This document shows, piece by piece, positions 1 through 11,031 of a stretch of 64,000 nt of DNA (the stretch's first letter is position 1; each line of letters starts with the position of its first letter). This DNA comes from Lithospermum erythrorhizon (taxonomy: Eukaryota; Streptophyta; Magnoliopsida; Boraginales; Boraginaceae). The position numbers and the translations under genes were made by a program. The DNA is taken from assembly GCA_019722365.1 (NCBI GenBank), contig JADFUC010001074.1:124001-188000 (forward strand), in the 5' to 3' direction. The notes under the pieces are model-generated. The model was not told the origin of the DNA and did not search any database. It worked only from the letters and a program-made list of their open reading frames with translations.

Positions 1-625
1 AACTTGGTTTCCCCTTATACAGAAACTAGTGAAATATATGCTTGATTAGTTTCACGTAGGTACCCCATCTCGTATAGAGATACTAATAGGTCCGATTCTG
101 TCGCGTGAAACTCATGGTAGACTGGACAAGTGTTTATTACAGAAGGAAGTTTCCATGGAGCTCCAGTGTTTATTACAGAAGGAAGTTTCCATGGAGGTCC
201 CTAGCTTGCTATTGCTCATGAATTCAAAAAAAGTTGTCAATATATTTTCTGAGACAACTATAGATTACCCAAAAAGGCATACCCAGAAGTATGATTGTTG
301 CAGTACTGCACACTATTATATTTTTAGTCTGTAGAATCATAAATATTTTGAAGGGGTTCCTTGTAGCACCCCATTGACCCACGTTAGCTAGTCTGGTAGA
401 TGCCCCCTTCTGGAGAGCATTCCCTCGACTAGCAATCTGCTTCTTAATATTTGGGATACCACATGATGTATTTATCTCTTGGACAAACATCGCTAGGTTG
501 TTAATCCTTTGCAAATTGGTCTTCTTAAAAGCTAAATTATTCCTCACCATGGTTGTTCATGGTTGTGAACTTAAATGTCTTTTTCTGACAAGATTTCTTA
601 TAGCTAATTTCTTCCAATCTCTCAG
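1..625 (+). other. Probable intron of the BSL1-like gene
   Basis: No exon of the phosphatase could be found here. The first recognisable coding sequence follows a polypyrimidine stretch and a CAG acceptor ending at 625, so this stretch is read as part of the upstream intron. It holds a 36-bp tandem duplication at 129-200. A 108-codon minus-strand open frame at 224-550 resembles no family I know. The exons for the Kelch repeats and for the first metal-binding motif (GDxHG) must lie outside the window or be lost. Confidence 0.5.
129..200. repeat. 36-bp tandem duplication
   Basis: Two adjacent 36-bp copies (129-164 and 165-200) differ at one position, C161 against G197. The near identity suggests a recent local duplication. 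It lies in presumed intron DNA of the BSL1-like gene. Confidence 0.85.
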
Positions 626-2338
626 CTATATTGATTATTTGTTTCTGGGAGATTATGTTGACCGAGGACAGCACAGCTTAGAAACCATTATTCTGCTCCT
701 GGCTCTAAAGGCAAGCTTCTGTTTTTACTTGTATTATTTCAAATTTATCAGAATGTTTGCCCAATTAGTGTTTTCACTTTTCTTATCTTCAGATTGAATA
801 CCCTGATAATATTCATTTGATTCGTGGAAATCATGAGGCTGCCGATATCAATGCGTTATTTGGTTTCCGTATTGAATGCATCGAAAGGATGGTAAGCATG
901 TATGCAAAGAGATGGTTCACTTCCAGTTTCCCATTTTATCTAACATGGGGAGCTTGTGTGCTTGAACATGCATCTGCAGGGAGAAAGTGATGGGATATGG
1001 GCATGGACACGTTTCAATCAACTCTTCAACACTCTTCCTCTTGCTGCACTTATTGAAAAGAAAATTGTATGCATGCATGGAGGAATTGGGAGGTCAATTC
1101 ATTCAATGGAGCAGATTGAGAAGTTGCAGAGGCCTATAACAATGGACGCTGGATCAATTATCTTGATGGATTTATTATGGTATGCTTGAGCTCATATGTT
1201 CCTTTTTAGTTTTCTTATTATAGCTCTATATGGATCTTAACATCCTATGCTTTTCCAAAAAAATTATGTTTTGTAGGTCTGACCCCACAGAGAATGATAG
1301 TGTTGAAGGTTTGAGACCAAATGCCAGAGGGCCTGGTCTTGTATCATTTGGGGTATGTTGATATTTAGAATCTGGATTTTGGTTATTTACTATTCATCTT
1401 GCTTGAATTTAGTTTGGGAATTTTTGTTAATAGTAACATTTCTGAAACTCTAATTTTCTTAGATTAAACTCTATTTAGTTTGAAAATATCATGTTTGTAA
1501 GAGTCTGAAACTTTGAATCATATGATATTATATGGATTCTGCAAACATCATGTGTAATTCTTACCGAAACTTGCAAACCTCGATTCTTATTGCATTCACC
1601 TTGTGCAGCCTGACCGAGTAACAGACTTCTGTAAAAAGAATAAATTACAACTCATCATCAGAGCACATGAATGCGTCATGGATGGCTTCGAAAGGTTTGC
1701 TCAAGGGCAATTGATTACTCTTTTCTCAGCTACCAACTACTGTGGTATGATCGGTTCAACAATACGAAATAGTTCTTTTATTTTCCACCCTTCTCAAGAT
1801 TAAGAATCTCGCTTTCCATGGTTAGATTGGTGCTCTAACTTAAAAGAAAATGCAGGAACTGCAAACAACGCTGGTGCAATCCTGGTTATTGGCAGAGGCT
1901 TGGTAATTGTACCTAAATTGATCCACCCGCTGCCCCCTCCTATTCAATCCCCAGAGACTTCTCCAGAACGTTTAACCGACGACACTTGGATGCAGGTGAC
2001 TACTAATTAATATTTTGCATTTTTTATTGTTCAAGCGAAAATGGGTAAGTTGCATCCTACCCCCTTTTCAAAATGTGCATCGTATGCCCCTATAAACTTA
2101 AAAGGGCACATTTATAAACTTTGAAATGTTGCACCACACCCCCTTGGTGTTAAAGTCAACTTTCTTGTTAAAAATGCATGACCAACTTTTTGTTGGATGG
2201 TGGCTAATACTGTACCGTACTGCTCATGAAGTTCTGATCTCCAACTTTTTTCAGGAGCTTAATATTCAGAGACCCCCAACACCTACTAGAGGTCGACCAC
2301 AACCAGACCATGACCGGAGTTCACTTGCCTATATCTGA
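626..2338 (+). CDS. BSL1: BSL1-like Kelch-repeat Ser/Thr protein phosphatase, 3' part (7 exons)
   Basis: Carboxy-terminal part of a BSU1/BSL phosphatase, the plant PP1-type family that works in brassinosteroid signalling. Exons: 626-710, 793-891, 980-1179, 1277-1352, 1609-1744, 1856-1995, 2255-2338; all phases agree and give about 272 residues. Catalytic motifs seen in order are GDYVDRG, RGNHE, MHGG, LLWSDPTE, RAHE and SATNYCG. The tail, with the motif [11 protein letters not shown] and ending SLAYI, fits BSL1 better than BSL2/BSL3, which from memory end in LAWI. The intron after the first exon starts with GC rather than GT (AAG/GCAAGC). The amino-terminal Kelch half and the GDxHG motif are not in the window, so it is unclear whether the complete gene is intact. 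The part seen has no stop or frameshift. Confidence 0.93.
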
Positions 2339-3642
2339 TATTGTGAATCCTCTAGATAACTCCATACTGCACGACACGTATGTATTTTATCATTATATAG
2401 AGTTAACATATTCTGTTGTATCCTGTAGATGCAAAGCTAAATTATTGGCTTAATGTACAAATGTCTAGATATTTTTCAAGGTGCCTGCTAGTTGCTCCCT
2501 TACTACAGCATTTGTAGTTAGCTTGACATATTAGTGAGGGTTTGTTTATAGGTCATGTAAAATATTTATTACAACAGTAGTGTTACATATATTGGGTTTG
2601 ATACATAAAAACATGTTAAAGATTTTAATTGTTACTATAACTTTGCTGTTTTTTTGGTGAGCATAATTTTTTAGTTTCATATACACACCCAAACAAGGGG
2701 CCAGGAGAGCTGAACATTATTTTGCCTCTTTTGCAGGTAAATGTGTAGTTTATAAGCTTTCATTACGTGCTAAAATTTTCATTTTACTAATAAAACACTA
2801 TTTGGGTGTGTGTGTATTCTGTTGCAGCAGAAGAAAACCCATTTTGGGTTCTATAGTAGGCTTTAATGGTGATTGAGAAATTATATTTGATGATAAAAAT
2901 GGATTCTTGATATTAAATTGACAAAAAAATTGGATCTTTTGGTGTTTTATTTTGGTTTCTTGTGAATAATTTGCATGGATCATTTTTTGAGTTATGAGTT
3001 TAATTTGCTAGATGAGTTCTAAAAGATGAGATCAATTTCTGAGTTATGAGTTCAGTAAAGATGTATTGAAATTGATGTATTGAGTTATGAGTTTGATTTT
3101 TAGTTATTCTAATAACATGTATTCTAAATGTTTGATGAAATGTACAACTCAATTTCATACTTAATTTTTAATTAAATGTCTAATTGTATAATGGTTATTT
3201 TTTAGAGTGGTATATAAAATTATAGAGAACATGCATATTTTATGGTGTTTGTATTAGAGTAGGTAATTTTTTGGAACTTTAATTGTTAAATAGAATAATG
3301 TTAGTATTTTAATGGTGATAGTTGATTTGAGGAGTAATAAAAAAGGAAATTTAGTTTTGTGGAAAAATTATAAAGTAACTCATAAATTTAATAAAGTAAT
3401 TTGAGGAGTTGATTTAAAAAAAAAAAAATTATAGATAAGCAGGTGCGAATGCTCTTATATGTCCCTTTTGGGGTTTTAAAATTGGTTCATATAGGAAAAA
3501 ATATCCATAGACATTCGTCTACTACATTCACCCTCAAAAGTTAGAATAATGGAGGTAAATGTTATTTTTTTAAATATGTTTCATCCTGATTTACTTTGAA
3601 AAAAATAAAATTTATTTGAACAATATTTTTAGGTTAGTGATA
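2339..3642. other. 3' flank of BSL1 and AT-rich intergenic DNA
   Basis: No coding region recognised. The first few hundred bases are probably 3'UTR and downstream flank of the phosphatase gene. At 3180-3470 there is AT-rich sequence with a right end (near 3440-3470) resembling the terminus of a second MITE-like repeat at about 56727-57050; I could not fix its borders. Confidence 0.5.
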
Positions 3643-3892
3643 TTGCCAGAGCAATTTTTGCATATCAGAGCAATAACTAACAAAATACCTTTTCTACCCT
3701 CCAAGCTAATATCCGATTTAAGGATTTTAATAAAATAATTGACAATCAATTGTAATGATAACTTGTAACATTCAAAAAATATTATGAAATGCCAAGTATT
3801 TAATTAAAATAATAAAATCAAATATTAGCTTGGAGGGTATAGAAGGTATTTTATGAATTATTGCTTTGGATATATAAAAATTATTCTGACAA
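3643..3892. mobile_element. 250-bp foldback MITE with ~70-bp terminal inverted repeats
   Basis: The left arm (3643 to about 3715) and the reverse complement of the right arm (about 3820-3892) match over roughly 70 bases, starting TTGCCAGAGCAATTTT and TTGTCAGAATAATTTT and both running to a shared block CCCTCCAAGCTAATAT. The element is flanked by TA on both sides (3641-3642, 3893-3894), which would be a TA target duplication. No protein is encoded. The termini do not match the usual Stowaway CTCCCTCC start, so superfamily is left open. Confidence 0.8.
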
Positions 3893-5004
3893 TATATTTT
3901 TATAACGTTCACCTCAATCATGTTTTCCTTGGTTAATCTTTATGTTCTACCCTCCTTTCGATTCACCTTAATTCAACCACAATAATATAAATTGGAAAGA
4001 ATTAGTCCACCTTAAATATGGTAAATTATAAGAAGAGGTTTGTATAATCTTGAGCTACTTTGGGTGCACCTATTCCATACATCCATGCTATGAAGCAGGT
4101 CGTGCATTTTGCATGGTTGGTGTTTTTTTAGCATAAAAAACAATTGATTGTACAAAATATACGGTCGATAGCATATTGGACGGATGCGTATACCGGAGGA
4201 TGTGTGGAAATAGATTTTGCCAAGTACTTCCTAGTTGGTAATTAGTTTTAGGTCGGACCTCCTAAATTGTTTATTTTATTTCTATGTTAGTCTTTTGTTG
4301 CATGCCAATATGTAATACCCTACCTTGAATGTTGATGTGATTGAGTTTGATATAATTTAATTGGTACTATTTATACTACCAAGATGTATTTTCTTTTCGA
4401 AAATTCATCTCATAAAAACTTGTTGCTTGCTTGACCCTGTGGAATTCAGCTGACGTGGCGACTCACTGTGAAGCTCTCCTCGACAAAGACGCGAAATGGC
4501 GATAAACGATTAAAAAGATTTGGCGCTGATGCATGGTACTACCCATCAAAAATTTAATAACTTTATTGTGATCCCAATTCGTGGCAGGACAAGTATCGCA
4601 TGGAGTAAAAAAGTTGTTGTTAACTATGATTGTTGACAACTTTTACTATTATGCTCACTTTGTCTGCTTGAAGATTCACAGCTCAAATTTCATGATGTAA
4701 TAACCTCCAATAGGAATTCTGCTATGTTTTCATCATGAACTTTCAGTGCAGATTCGTGTGCTTGATGCTTTGCATTAGTGCTCCCTAGAAGTAATTATTA
4801 TTACCATAAAAACAAAGTCTAATTTTGTGTTTGCTTGGTGGTGATGGAAGAAGTCTTAGTGTTGACCACCAATATGATAAGAACATCATCATCATACTAG
4901 GATGTTAATAATAATATACAAATAAATCATACTAGGATGTTCCAGTTGATTTATGGGAGTGAACATAAAGTAAAATTTGTATACTTTCAAACTAGAGAAA
5001 ATTT
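3893..5004. other. Intergenic, no gene recognised
   Basis: AT-rich DNA between the MITE and the small acidic gene. No open frame with recognisable similarity. The block 4895-4945 contains a short duplicated stretch (ATCATACTAGGATGTT twice). Confidence 0.5.
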
Positions 5005-5508
5005 TCAGGACTCCAAACAGGATTTCCAGAACAACTTATCCTGTTCTCTCTGTCTCATCAACTCCACACATGATTCTACACAAACAACATTTGTTATTGA
5101 TGGTGTCTCATCCACCTTGTTTGGCTTCCACATTTTGTGATCACCACCTTTCTTCAAATCTTGATCAACAACACCTTCTTCTTCATCTTCATCTTCATCT
5201 TCATCTTCGTGTTCTCTCTTACATTTCACATAATAAAAATTATTATCGCCTTTTCCGTGTATTCTTGAATCTCGATTATCAAGAATACCAACACAAACTT
5301 CATCATCAATATTATGAACAACCTCATATTCGTCGTAGCTGCATGACATCGCATCAGAATCATCCTCAGAGATAAACTTAGGAAAATTGGTATTTTTTGA
5401 AGAACCCAAAAACTCAGAATTGTCACCTGTAGCTTCAAAGAGCAAGAAAGATGACATATCAACTCTGTTCTTGTCATCCATTTTGCTGAGAAACTTCTTC
5501 AATTTCAT
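5005..5508 (-). CDS. Small acidic protein of unknown function (167 aa, single exon)
   Basis: One uninterrupted minus-strand frame from ATG at 5508 to the stop ending at 5005. The frame stays open upstream to about 5538, but the codon there is TTG, so the ATG at 5508 is chosen. The protein starts MKLKKFLSKMDDKNRVDMSS, has an acidic run alternating Glu and Asp in its middle (coded by a CTTCAT-type microsatellite at about 5174-5210), and ends with a charged segment containing RQREQDKLFWKSCLES. I do not recognise a named domain; the carboxy end reminds me of uncharacterised small plant proteins, but that is recollection only. No signal peptide or membrane segment is seen. A function cannot be assigned. 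Confidence 0.6.
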   Translation of the reverse strand: MKLKKFLSKMDDKNRVDMSSFLLFEATGDNSEFLGSSKNTNFPKFISEDDSDAMSCSYDEYEVVHNIDDEVCVGILDNRDSRIHGKGDNNFYYVKCKREHEDEDEDEDEEEGVVDQDLKKGGDHKMWKPNKVDETPSITNVVCVESCVELMRQREQDKLFWKSCLES

Positions 5509-6767
5509 TGATAAATTCCCTATAGTTATGACATGCAAAAAAAGTTCCTAAAAATCTACAGGAAATAAATGGTGTGTCAAAATGAAATAGATGTTTCATG
5601 TTAACAATCATTATTTATACATTCAATTCCATTATGCGCCTACTGTTTGTTTTCCTTTAATTAATAAGAGTTGACTAATAAAACTATACTGGGAAATTAC
5701 ATGAACATGGAAATGGTGCAAGAAAATGTCCAAATAATAGGAATGGTCCTAGAAGGAATGGAAATATACTCAACTTTGATTTGACCATATAAATGAGTTG
5801 GCCTAGACTTCTTCTAGAAGAGACGAAGAGTACTTATTAAACGTGTCAAGTGGGAAAAATTGCCAGAAACCATCATTTGGATTTTGGTCATGATGAGCCA
5901 TAATATTATATGGTTCTACTACAGTACTACCCAACCGGCCATGTCTCCATTAGTTTGGTAAAGAAAACACGGTTCCAGACTTCCAGTCCAGAAGATATAT
6001 ACATCTTTATTCTCAAAAAAAATATATATATATATTTTTCGAGATAAAACTTTAAATCATTTAATAACGACACAAATACTATATATATTAGGAAGTACCA
6101 AAAGTTGCATGAAAGTAAAGCTGGTCTATCATAGATAAAACAAGCAGAACTTTACCTTACCAAAACAAGACTATACATGCCCCTTCCAGTGATCTCCTTC
6201 TGCAAATAATCTTAACCTCTCTTACACACTTGGAGTAGAAAATGGAAAGAAAGTGGTTCCTCTGAGTCCGATTTGGGTGCTCAGCACCGTGCTTACAAAA
6301 ATATGAGATCCAATGGCCAGAATCTAAGTAAACACCATATTTACAAAAATTTGTAAGCACCCAAGTTATAACTCAGCTGGCTCACCCAACATCAATTATC
6401 TAGTTAAGATTTCTTTTAAAAGTGTAGTAAGTAAAATGTATCTCTCGTAACAGATGAGAGGTAAAAGATACATTGTGAGAAAGCAAAAAAAGAAAAATCT
6501 GAAAGGGAAAGGGAAAGGGAAATATAACAAAAAAAATTGGAGACTAAAGCATGATTTCAATGAAGAAGAATCAATAAATTGATAATTTAAGGTCTTTGAA
6601 GATATCCATGTTACACAATTACAGGATTGAAGTCAGATAAACAATCAAGAACTACAAGTTTCTAGAAATTTATCCACAAGGCAAACTACACTGGAATGGA
6701 GCGGCAGAACTCCCTCATTTACAGCTTGCTTGCTGCCATGTGATCAAATTCTCTACATTTCTTGTAG
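5509..6767. other. 5' flank of the small acidic gene and 3'UTR of BRN1
   Basis: No gene recognised. The right part (about 6400-6767) should contain the 3'UTR of the minus-strand BRN1-like gene. It includes a short purine repeat of GGGAAA units near 6497-6521, which would be a pyrimidine tract in the BRN1 transcript. Confidence 0.45.
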
Positions 6768-9700
6768 TCAGTAAGCTTTGTTCTGATTTTCGACTCTTTT
6801 ATGTTCAACCTTCAACTTTTTACCACCTAACTGGCAACCATTCATCATATTTATTGCAGTTTGTGCAGCTGCTGGGGAGTCATAACTTACAAATCCTGCA
6901 GATGCGCGGAAATGGTTAAGAAAAAATGCATCTATAGATAACAATCTGAAAAAAAGCATGTAAAGAAGCACATACCGAAGCATTTGCTAACTCCAGTAGC
7001 TTTGTCAATGTAGACCTTTGCACTTACGATCCTACCATATGGCTGGAACGCATCTGCAAGCTCTTGATCTCCAAATTCTTGAGGAATGTGGTAAATGAAT
7101 AGATTAGCACCAGGTGGCCCTGTATCCAAAATTTATTTACTAGTCAATGGTTAAAAATCTATATTGAATAATACTTTAACACTTAATGGTGTCCAACCTT
7201 CAACATGACCCCCTGGAGTTATATTGGCACTTGAAGATGCTACAGGACTATCAGCCGAGAGAGGAGGTATAGAACCAGGGGATGCACGTAATGGTCTGTT
7301 ACTAATAATTCCTCCAGGGTATGGCACGGGATACTGAACCCCAGGTATGGAATGATAAGCTGATCGCATATAACCTGCAGTAGTTATTGGATAATTTCTT
7401 GGGCCCATTCCAGGTGACATATTTGGTCGAACTCCACGCATAGCATTTCCCTGATTTGCAGGTGGAATCAGATTGTGGAAAGCATGTTGAGTCTGTACTG
7501 GTGGTAGGCGATACTGCAAGAGCCCATAAGCCCCAGGAGTCTAAAAAGATAACAAGAAGTCGTTTTGCATGTACTTTTCACAATTGAATTTTTACTTTGA
7601 AACTGAGCGAAGCATAATTGGAAATGAACCACAGAAAATAAGGTGAAAGTGATAGATGACTTGAAAGAGTATTACTAGGCATCTTCCCGTTATACCCACT
7701 ATTGATTGCATATATGTGAACATACCTGATAACCATATCCATTATAAGGTGGCATGTAGCCCATTGGCAAAGCTCCAAATAACGAGGGAGGTTGAGAATC
7801 GGTATTTGGCACATTTGACGCCTGTGAAAGAGCTTTCTGAGCCCTGCGAGCTTGCCTTTCTTTTTCTGTATCAGCCCACTTGACAACCAAAGGGACAGTT
7901 GAACCCTAATGTTGGAGAACAATAGTGATTAAATGCAATCATAAACTTTAGAATTTTTTAAGTAACTTAACCTTGCTATGATCACATAATTATTACTCTT
8001 ATATGTATAACTAACAAATGCCTGTCTTGCACTTGGCCCAGAAGGCTGAACAGAAAACCATAATTTAGTCTGAGCTCAGTTTGGCACTACAATTTTATAG
8101 AACTGCCAATTTTAACTCGAGTCCTGGGAGTTCCTTAAAAATGTAACACATCAATTGTCACTAACATAATGTTCAAAAACATAACACATCAAGCATTCAT
8201 GAAAAACTTATTCAAACATAACAACCAAAAAGAACAGAATGAAGACGAACCTCCATCTTATATTTTCCACTTAGAGCTTCTATGGCAGCAACTGCTTGTT
8301 CTTTAGTCTCGTATTTCAAGAAAGCACATCCTTTGACCATAAAGGGAATTCAATGGAAAATGTTCACGTTATTGAAGTTATTGTATTGTGAACTTAATAG
8401 AGAAACACTTATCAAGGAAAAACCATGCACACCTTTGCTTGTTTGCTGAGAACCTCTAAGGATCTGCAGATCTGTGATGGTTCCATACTGGGAAAACAAC
8501 TCCGAGACTTCTGCTTCGGAGACATTCTTTGGGAGCATGCCAACAAATAGTTTATGTTCTAGGTTTTCAATGAAAGAAAAAGTGTCTTTTAGTTAATATA
8601 TAAATCTAAAAAAACAAAAAAAAAGGAAGGCAAACGGAACAATTAGCTCAAAGTATTGCACAACAAATATTTATAAAGGAATATGATATGAATAGCGAAA
8701 GGGTACATGAAAATAAATATTATCAATACCTAGTCGTTCTAACTCGCCATCTGCATACTTCACTTGCAAAGGACTAGATGCCTGGATGAGAAACAAGGGA
8801 AAGGGAGCCTCTTTACATCAAGATAGAGAGAACAAAACTTGTCATTATCGTAAGAAAGCAAGACAGGGTCACTACAATTTGGAGGTAAAACTTCATGCAA
8901 AATCTAGCACTAACAGAGATTAATTTCAACTAAAAAAAACTGGCTCCCACTCAGAGTCTTAGTGTTTCACATGATGTTTAATACCCAATTCTTCTAAGGC
9001 ACCACTACTATCTCTACTTAGGTAGTTCCATAGATATGCATCTACATCGACATCCAGATTTCCATTACCTATAATGTTTTAAGTCTAGCAAGTCATTTCA
9101 GTTTAGCTAAGAGTCGAATTTCGTAATGCAACGAAGGCTGTCAACTAGAAGGTCTAGATCATATCAACAGAAAGTCATTAAGAAAGACTAATCTGTAATG
9201 AGCAGTCTTGCCTAGGAATACTACAATGCTACTTCAGTACCATATAAAGTTAAACATATTCTGCACTTCACAAACAAACAGCAACTACATTAACATGCCA
9301 CAATCCTCTGAAGAGGCTCCCACCTTAGAGGGGTAGAGGGTTTTGGATATAGTACGCGGCCTTAGCCCGGTGAAAACACTATCTACTACTTCACAATTGA
9401 TAAGAACCATAGGTATGGTAATGAGCCATTGTGATTTATTCCATTATATCCAATATTAAGAGAAACACAAAATCTTTGACTCCATAGAACAGGGAAAAAT
9501 TTACAGATCCTCAAAACAGCTACCAATTTTACAAAAATCCTCAAAACTTTCCGGAAACCTGACAGATCGGTAATGTAAGACAAACACGCTCATCTTAACA
9601 TACTCCCAAGTCAAAAAAATCATTCCAACTTTAATTTAGATACTATATTACCCGGTTAACAGTAATTAGAAGGTGTCAAAAGTAAACTAACCCCAGGCAA

Positions 9701-10477
9701 CGTCTTCTTATTGTGACATGCATCCACCGCCTTGTCAGCTTCTTCCCTCGATGGACAAATTACAAAACAACAACCTACGTTACAACAAACCAATTAACCA
9801 ACAATTATTCTCGCATCAAAAACCTCAAATCACAACTCAATCAACACAATGCAGTATGTACTGTACCAAAACCATCAGTTAAGATATATTTTAAAACACA
9901 ATAATTAACTAAACACACACAAAATTAGTGTTTCTAAAATCCCAAATCACACCTCAAAAACCTTAATCAACAACTCAACCAACACAATGAATTATATATA
10001 TCAAAACCATCAATTTCGATAGATTCAAAAATGCAATAATTTTACACTAAACACAACAAAAATTAGGGTTCCCAAAATCCCAAATCACACAACAAAAACC
10101 CTCAATTAACAACTCAACCAACACAATGTACTACATCAATTCCAATAATTTTTTCCACAAAAATACAATTTACTAAAAAACACACAAAAAATTAGTGTTT
10201 CCAAAATCCCAAATTAGCAACACAATGTACTACATCAAACCCATTAATTCCAAAAAATCCAAAAACCCAATAATTCCCATATAAAAAAAATAAAAATAAA
10301 ATACCAACAACCTCTAGAAGCTCTTGTAGTTTTGTCCTTAATAAGGTTGACCTCATCAACAATAGCAACATCTTTAAACAATGCAAGAAGCTCAGCTTCA
10401 CTCATCTGCTTAGGCACTTGTCCCACAAACAGCTTCACACTCTCCTCACCATGCTTCCTCCTTTCTTCCTCCGCCAT
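6768..10477 (-). CDS. BRN1: BRN1/BRN2 (Bruno-like) RNA-binding protein, three RRMs, 9 exons
   Basis: Plant CELF/Bruno-type RNA-binding protein; Arabidopsis BRN1 and BRN2 bind 3'UTRs and repress the floral activator SOC1. Exons read on the minus strand: 10477-10312, 9774-9692, 8781-8730, 8558-8433, 8330-8251, 7905-7726, 7540-7198, 7119-6976, 6895-6768. All phases fit and give 433 residues, close to the 441 I recall for BRN1. RRM1 begins near residue 15 ([10 protein letters not shown]), RRM2 near 103 ([10 protein letters not shown], then [11 protein letters not shown]), RRM3 near 349 ([11 protein letters not shown], then [16 protein letters not shown]). The linker of about 160 residues is rich in Pro, Gly and Tyr. 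The start is ATG 10477; the frame stays open upstream without another useful ATG. Intron 1 holds a degenerate tandem repeat and a G-rich tract lies upstream. Whether it is the BRN1 or BRN2 orthologue cannot be decided by eye. Confidence 0.95.
9820..10250. repeat. Degenerate ~130-bp tandem repeat in BRN1 intron 1
   Basis: The motif ATTAGTGTTTCTAAAATCCC recurs at 9924, 10062 and 10191 (spacing 138 and 129 bp), each followed by similar A/C-rich sequence including CAACTCAACCAACACAATG. A partial earlier copy starts near 9820. Copies are diverged by substitutions and small indels. The array fills most of intron 1 and is rich in A and C on the plus strand. Confidence 0.8.
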
Positions 10478-10653
10478 TAAAATCCCCCAAAAAACCTCCA
10501 ATTTTTATATAATTTATCACTAAAATTACAAACAATAAAAGAAATTTATATAACTATATATATATATACACTAAGTTTTATGTATTATATATATATAAAA
10601 TTAATTAATTAATTTATATATATATAATATGTATATGTATTTGTGTGTGTGTT

Positions 10654-10691
10654 GGGGGTGGGGGTGGGGTGGGGGTAGGGGGTAGGGGGGG
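10654..10691 (+). promoter_or_regulatory. G-rich tract with six G-runs, possible G-quadruplex
   Basis: Six runs of 4-7 guanines separated by T or TA occur within 38 bases. This satisfies the usual G3+ N1-7 quadruplex rule several times over. It sits 177-214 bp upstream of the BRN1 start codon, with the G-runs on the strand that is template for BRN1 transcription. A regulatory role is inference. Confidence 0.6.
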
Positions 10692-10858
10692 TGTTCGGTT
10701 CTCTGTCCAAAACCGTTGACAATGAAATGCTGATCTGTTTACTTCCTCTAGACAAATACAGTATTAAACTGGTTGGTTGTCTGATACATACCCAAAATGA
10801 TTGTCTGATTTTGTTTTTAATCATCAACTTAACAAATAATGAAGGAGGTTAGTTATTA

Positions 10859-11029
10859 CTCTCTCTCTTTCAAAATAGATGATTGTTTAAATGAAAATTG
10901 TTTTATTGAGATTGAAAATGTAAAAAACTATATTAAAATTATAAAAAATTATATTAAAATTGTAAACAATCAATTATTATGAAAAATTAAAACTTTTCTA
11001 GATAATCATGTATTTTAAAATGAAAGGAG
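10859..11029. mobile_element. Stowaway-like MITE (171 bp)
   Basis: The left end reads CTCTCTCTCTTTCAAAATAG and the right end is its approximate inverted copy (ATTTTAAAATGAAAGGAG), with TA on both sides (10857-10858, 11030-11031). This matches the CTCCCTCC-type termini and TA target duplication of Tc1/mariner-derived Stowaway elements. The interior is AT-rich and non-coding. A diverged relative without clear ends starts at 47895. Confidence 0.75.
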
Positions 11030-11031
11030 TA

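Noticed and set aside
224..550. 108-codon minus-strand open frame
   Set aside because: Lies in presumed BSL1 intron, has no recognisable similarity, no ATG-based context and no conserved motif.
9300..9385. Possible SINE fragment in BRN1 intron 2
   Set aside because: A GC-richer patch (GTACGCGGCCTTAGCCCGG) resembles plant SINE text, but no ends, poly(A) or target duplication could be seen.
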